Of a DNA stretch of 64,000 nt, positions 63,024-64,000 are shown in pieces. The notes below the pieces were generated by a model, which saw nothing but the letters and a program-made list of their open reading frames with translations, made no database searches and was not told where the DNA came from. Numbering within the stretch: the stretch's first letter is position 1; every line of letters starts with the position of its first letter. Both the position numbers and the translations under genes were made by a program. Source of the stretch: Symbiodinium natans (taxonomy: Eukaryota; Sar; Dinophyceae; Suessiales; Symbiodiniaceae); the NCBI GenBank assembly GCA_905221605.1, contig CAJNDS010001369.1, positions 666,864 to 730,863 of the forward strand, read 5' to 3'.

Positions 63024-64000
63024 GCTTCATCTTTGGGACTTTCTGGGGTTTAGTGGGGTTTAGTGGGGTTTAGGGTTTAGGGTTTAGGGTTTAGGCTTTA
63101 GGGTTTAGGGTTTAGGGTTAGCTTGAGAAACTTTTGGGGATTTGCGGAGTTTTGCAACCTTCTTGCAATCAGAAACCTCAACCAATCCCTGCGCCGGTTG
63201 CCTATGCCCACATTTTCTACAGGAGTTAGGGTTTAAGGTTTAGGGTTGTATATTTTAGGGTTTAGGGTTTAGGATTGTATATTTTAGGGTTTAGGGTTTA
63301 GGGCTTAGGGTCCAGGATCTTAGGGTTTTAGGGTTTAGGGTTTAGGGTTTAGGGTTGTATATGTTAGGGTTTAGGGTTTAGGGTTCTTTCTACAATGGTA
63401 TTGTTTGGTTTATTTCCTGTATCAGTCTCGGCCCCCTCCCCCTCCTCTGAGCCTCTGACCCTGGAAAGCCTGAACCCTCGCCCTAAACGCCAAACCCTGA
63501 ACCTTAACGCGCAAATGCTCTGGCCTCAGGAGGAAAAGTTACCGTTAAGTTCTTGAGGGCTTTTGGATGTTGCAGGCTAAGCCCCGTAACCCTAAACCCT
63601 AGACCCTAAGCCCTGTAGAAGCCCTGTACTGAAACCGCATGAACCATAGACTGATATGGAACCGGGGAGCAGTAAGGGGAGGCTCATGTCCTCGACAAGC
63701 CTAGAGCAAGGGAACATAGGCACCTTGCACCACTTTCACACCTGTTGTTGTTTCCATGATTGACCCCAAACACGAAACCCTAAACCCAGAGCCTGAAACC
63801 CTAAACCCTAATCCGAGTGATGGACTCATGCCTGAGCATCTTAGATCTTTTGATACATTGGGAATGCGGTGAAGTGACCTGAACCCCCCCCCCCCCCGTG
63901 GATGTGTCATTTTCGATTCTAATGCTGCCTTTCTCTATGTCGTCAATATTTGGCGGCCTTGGGAACCCTAAACCCTAAACCCTAAACCCTAAACCTTAAA
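63024..64000 (+). other. Trailing region
   Basis: TTTAGGG arrays (63047-63120 and 63225-63385) with a repeated TTGTATATTTTAGGG spacer, unique sequence, poly-C near 63885, and CCCTAAA to the window end. The remaining C-terminal GH3 exons, if present, were not recognised and may lie beyond 64000. Confidence 0.6.

Noticed and set aside
1-64000. Land-plant origin, because TTTAGGG is the plant telomere repeat
   Set aside because: The prevalence of GC and GA donors with AG|G acceptors and the micro-exon structure do not fit plants; dinoflagellates also use TTTAGGG.
1-64000. tRNA, rRNA or other structured RNA genes
   Set aside because: No cloverleaf, rRNA core motif or snRNA-like sequence was recognised on inspection; a covariance-model scan would be needed to exclude small RNAs.

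Overview
The window looks like nuclear DNA of a eukaryotic alga, most probably a dinoflagellate. There are no operons or prokaryote-type genes. The sequence is saturated with plant/alveolate-type telomeric heptamers (TTTAGGG / CCCTAAA) in interstitial arrays. The one gene I can reconstruct is cut into about 33 well-supported tiny exons. Its introns nearly all end in AG followed by an exonic G, and they start with GC or GA more often than GT. That splice-site usage is known from dinoflagellates; I infer the group from it and cannot name a species.

Layout. Positions 1-1900 hold degenerate telomere-like arrays in alternating orientation, containing a long inverted repeat and a roughly 140 bp tandem repeat. 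Positions 2.1-8.7 kb are a pyrimidine/purine-biased satellite of about 0.75-1.1 kb units; the last two units are nearly identical with an exact 1104 bp period. Positions 8.7-11 kb are non-coding with scattered telomeric heptamers. From about 11.1 kb to at least 61.8 kb (possibly 63.0 kb) the plus strand carries one gene for a secreted glycoside hydrolase family 3 (GH3) beta-glucosidase. Exons are 18-76 bp and introns run from about 0.3 to 8.3 kb. Reading phases join exactly across almost every intron, and the joined protein follows GH3 family order from a probable signal peptide to the C-terminal fibronectin-III-like domain.

The most unusual property is the introns. Most begin just inside the donor with TTTAGGG arrays and end just before the acceptor with CCCTAAA arrays, so the two ends of an intron are reverse complements and the exons sit between the arms. 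The introns also contain several families of short inverted-repeat (MITE-like) elements. Telomeric arrays lie inside some of these elements. In one case an array of 18 heptamers is flanked by a 7 bp duplication (20591-20730), which suggests that arrays arrived as discrete insertions.

The largest intron (42.07-50.39 kb) contains an AT-rich, telomere-repeat-poor island with unassigned open reading frames. Intron 1 holds a decayed fragment of a protist protein domain, and intron 17 holds a 411 bp tandem triplication. The exon expected to carry the catalytic acid/base Glu is not identified with confidence, and the very C-terminus may lie beyond the window.
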